From Planctomycetota bacterium (lineage in GTDB: Bacteria > Planctomycetota > Phycisphaerae > UBA1845 > Fen-1342), in assembly GCA_030616465.1 (NCBI GenBank), contig JAUWXH010000114.1, positions 1 through 6,735 of the forward strand: a stretch of DNA of 6,735 nt, given 5' to 3'. Positions 5,933 through 6,735 of the stretch are shown here, piece after piece. Numbering within the stretch: position 1 is the first letter of the stretch; every line of letters starts with the position of its first letter. Both the position numbers and the translations under genes were made by a program. The notes below the pieces were generated by a model, which had not been told where the DNA came from, did no database searches, and worked only from the letters and a program-made list of their open reading frames with translations.

Positions 5933-6030
5933 ATGTTGAGATTCGAGCTTTCGGCGTTCGTGGCGAACTACGGGATCACGTCTATGCCCTTGTAGTTTGA
6001 CGGCATGGTTCTGATCGGAGGTTTATGGTT

Positions 6031-6735
6031 ATGACAACGTCTAAGCGATCGCGCACAGGATTCACACTCATCGAGTTGCTGGTGGTGGTGGCAATCATCG
6101 CCCTGTTGATCTCGATTCTCCTGCCGGCCTTGAGCCGCGCCAAGGAGCAGGCCCGGATTGCCACCTGCATGGCGAACCTGCGCGGCATCGGGCAGGCCGC
6201 CAACCAGTATCTGCTCACTGGGCGGCAGCTTGATCTGCCGTGGGTATTGCCCTGGCCCGGCGACGTGGGCGGCTACTACATAGAGGGCGAGAAATACAAC
6301 TACAACATAATCTCGGAGTTTATCTGGGGCGGGGGGTTTCCCTGGGCAGACAGGCGGGACTGGGTCAACAAGGGGGGACAGGTCGGTTACGGGGGGGATA
6401 CCTACGAGGTGCGGCCCAGGCACCGCCCGCTCAACCGGTACTTGTCGCCCGACGTGTCTTGGGATCGCCATAAAATGACCACGCAGGAGAAGTGGGACCC
6501 GCCGCAGGGGAAATTCCCCGGGTTCTTCAGGTGCCCTTCGGACGACAGCCCCTGGGTACCCATGGTGAACCAACAAAACGTGGAGGTCGAGCCCGAGACG
6601 GCATTCAGCACCTGGTATTTCTGGGGCACCAGCTACGCCATCAACTGGTACTGGCCCTATTACTACGAGGGTGTCGACCCGTACGCCACCTGGACGGAGG
6701 GCTACGGGCTGTTTAGCAACATTATCGGGGCGGGC
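6031..6735 (+). CDS. Prepilin-like protein with N-terminal cleavage/methylation motif, 3' end outside window
   Basis: 235 residues are visible with no stop. ATG 6031 is chosen because GGAGG (6017-6021) lies nine bases upstream; ATG 6025 is only three bases from it. The N terminus is a classic type IV prepilin / type II pseudopilin signal: a basic leader [10 protein letters not shown], then [20 protein letters not shown]. The prepilin peptidase would cut between Gly10 and Phe11, and Glu is at mature position 5. An [20 protein letters not shown] helix follows, as in the very large planctomycete families of such proteins. Beyond it the chain is rich in Trp, Tyr and Gly, with [11 protein letters not shown] (about 141-151) and FRCPSDD (about 176-182), motifs I associate with the same families. 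These are exported pseudopilin-like proteins of unknown role, not proven pilus subunits. No secretion-machinery genes are adjacent. The C-terminal part that would refine the family is missing. Confidence 0.92.
   Translation, partial: MTTSKRSRTGFTLIELLVVVAIIALLISILLPALSRAKEQARIATCMANLRGIGQAANQYLLTGRQLDLPWVLPWPGDVGGYYIEGEKYNYNIISEFIWGGGFPWADRRDWVNKGGQVGYGGDTYEVRPRHRPLNRYLSPDVSWDRHKMTTQEKWDPPQGKFPGFFRCPSDDSPWVPMVNQQNVEVEPETAFSTWYFWGTSYAINWYWPYYYEGVDPYATWTEGYGLFSNIIGAG

Larger units (their letters stand above)
5657..6030. other. Intergenic region between divergent tRNA and prepilin genes
   Basis: 374 bases without a credible gene. The left third carries the tRNA promoter. The middle (about 5722-5803) is very GC-rich with nothing recognisable. 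The right half holds two plus-strand promoter candidates, a repeated CCCGATAAT (5825-5833 and 5869-5877), a hairpin at 5877-5896 and the SD of the prepilin gene. Confidence 0.7.

Noticed and set aside
5968..6576. Minus-strand open frame of 202 codons opposite the prepilin gene
   Set aside because: The plus strand encodes a textbook prepilin signal with SD; the minus-strand translation has no recognisable features.

Overview
The window is GC-rich bacterial chromosome and most resembles Planctomycetota. Four things point there: two tandem secreted proteins with PEP-CTERM sorting signals, a secreted PQQ-type beta-propeller with the WPSFRG opening common in that phylum, a prepilin-like protein with a CPSD motif, and a repeat-type secreted protein in the style of planctomycete surface proteins. 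This is pattern recognition without a database search; the phylum call is moderate and anything finer would be a guess.

Layout. (1) 1-1708, plus strand: the 3' part of a BtaB-like N-methyltransferase, overlapping by one base a complete BtaA-like (DUF3419) gene. Together they would make the betaine lipid DGTS from diacylglycerol and S-adenosylmethionine, a phosphorus-free substitute for phospholipids. (2) 1654-3796, minus strand: a compact run of three secreted-protein genes. Two are tandem PEP-CTERM paralogs, about 76% identical by hand count over the mature domain. The third is a 220-residue repeat-type protein whose 3' end runs 55 bp into btaA and looks truncated. (3) 3797-4036: the leader of that run, with a promoter-like TTGAAA / TAAAAT pair whose 19-bp spacer contains ten consecutive G (minus strand). 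This is the architecture of a phase-variable promoter. (4) 4037-5218, minus strand: a secreted PQQ-like beta-propeller with a leader containing two hairpins. (5) 5484-5656, minus strand: tRNA-Phe then tRNA-Ala, with a good sigma70-type promoter upstream. (6) 5657-6030: a regulatory intergenic region with plus-strand promoter candidates. (7) 6031 to the window end, plus strand: a prepilin-like protein, truncated by the window edge.

Functional reading. Region 1 is membrane lipid remodelling, normally a phosphate-starvation response; its promoter lies outside the window. Regions 2, 4 and 7 encode envelope or exported proteins of unknown precise role. The PEP-CTERM proteins need an exosortase that is not encoded here. 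No CRISPR array, insertion sequence, phage gene or attachment site was seen. The points most worth a second look are the poly-G promoter, the btaB-before-btaA order, the colliding and apparently truncated gene at 1654, and the C-terminal tail of the first PEP-CTERM paralog.
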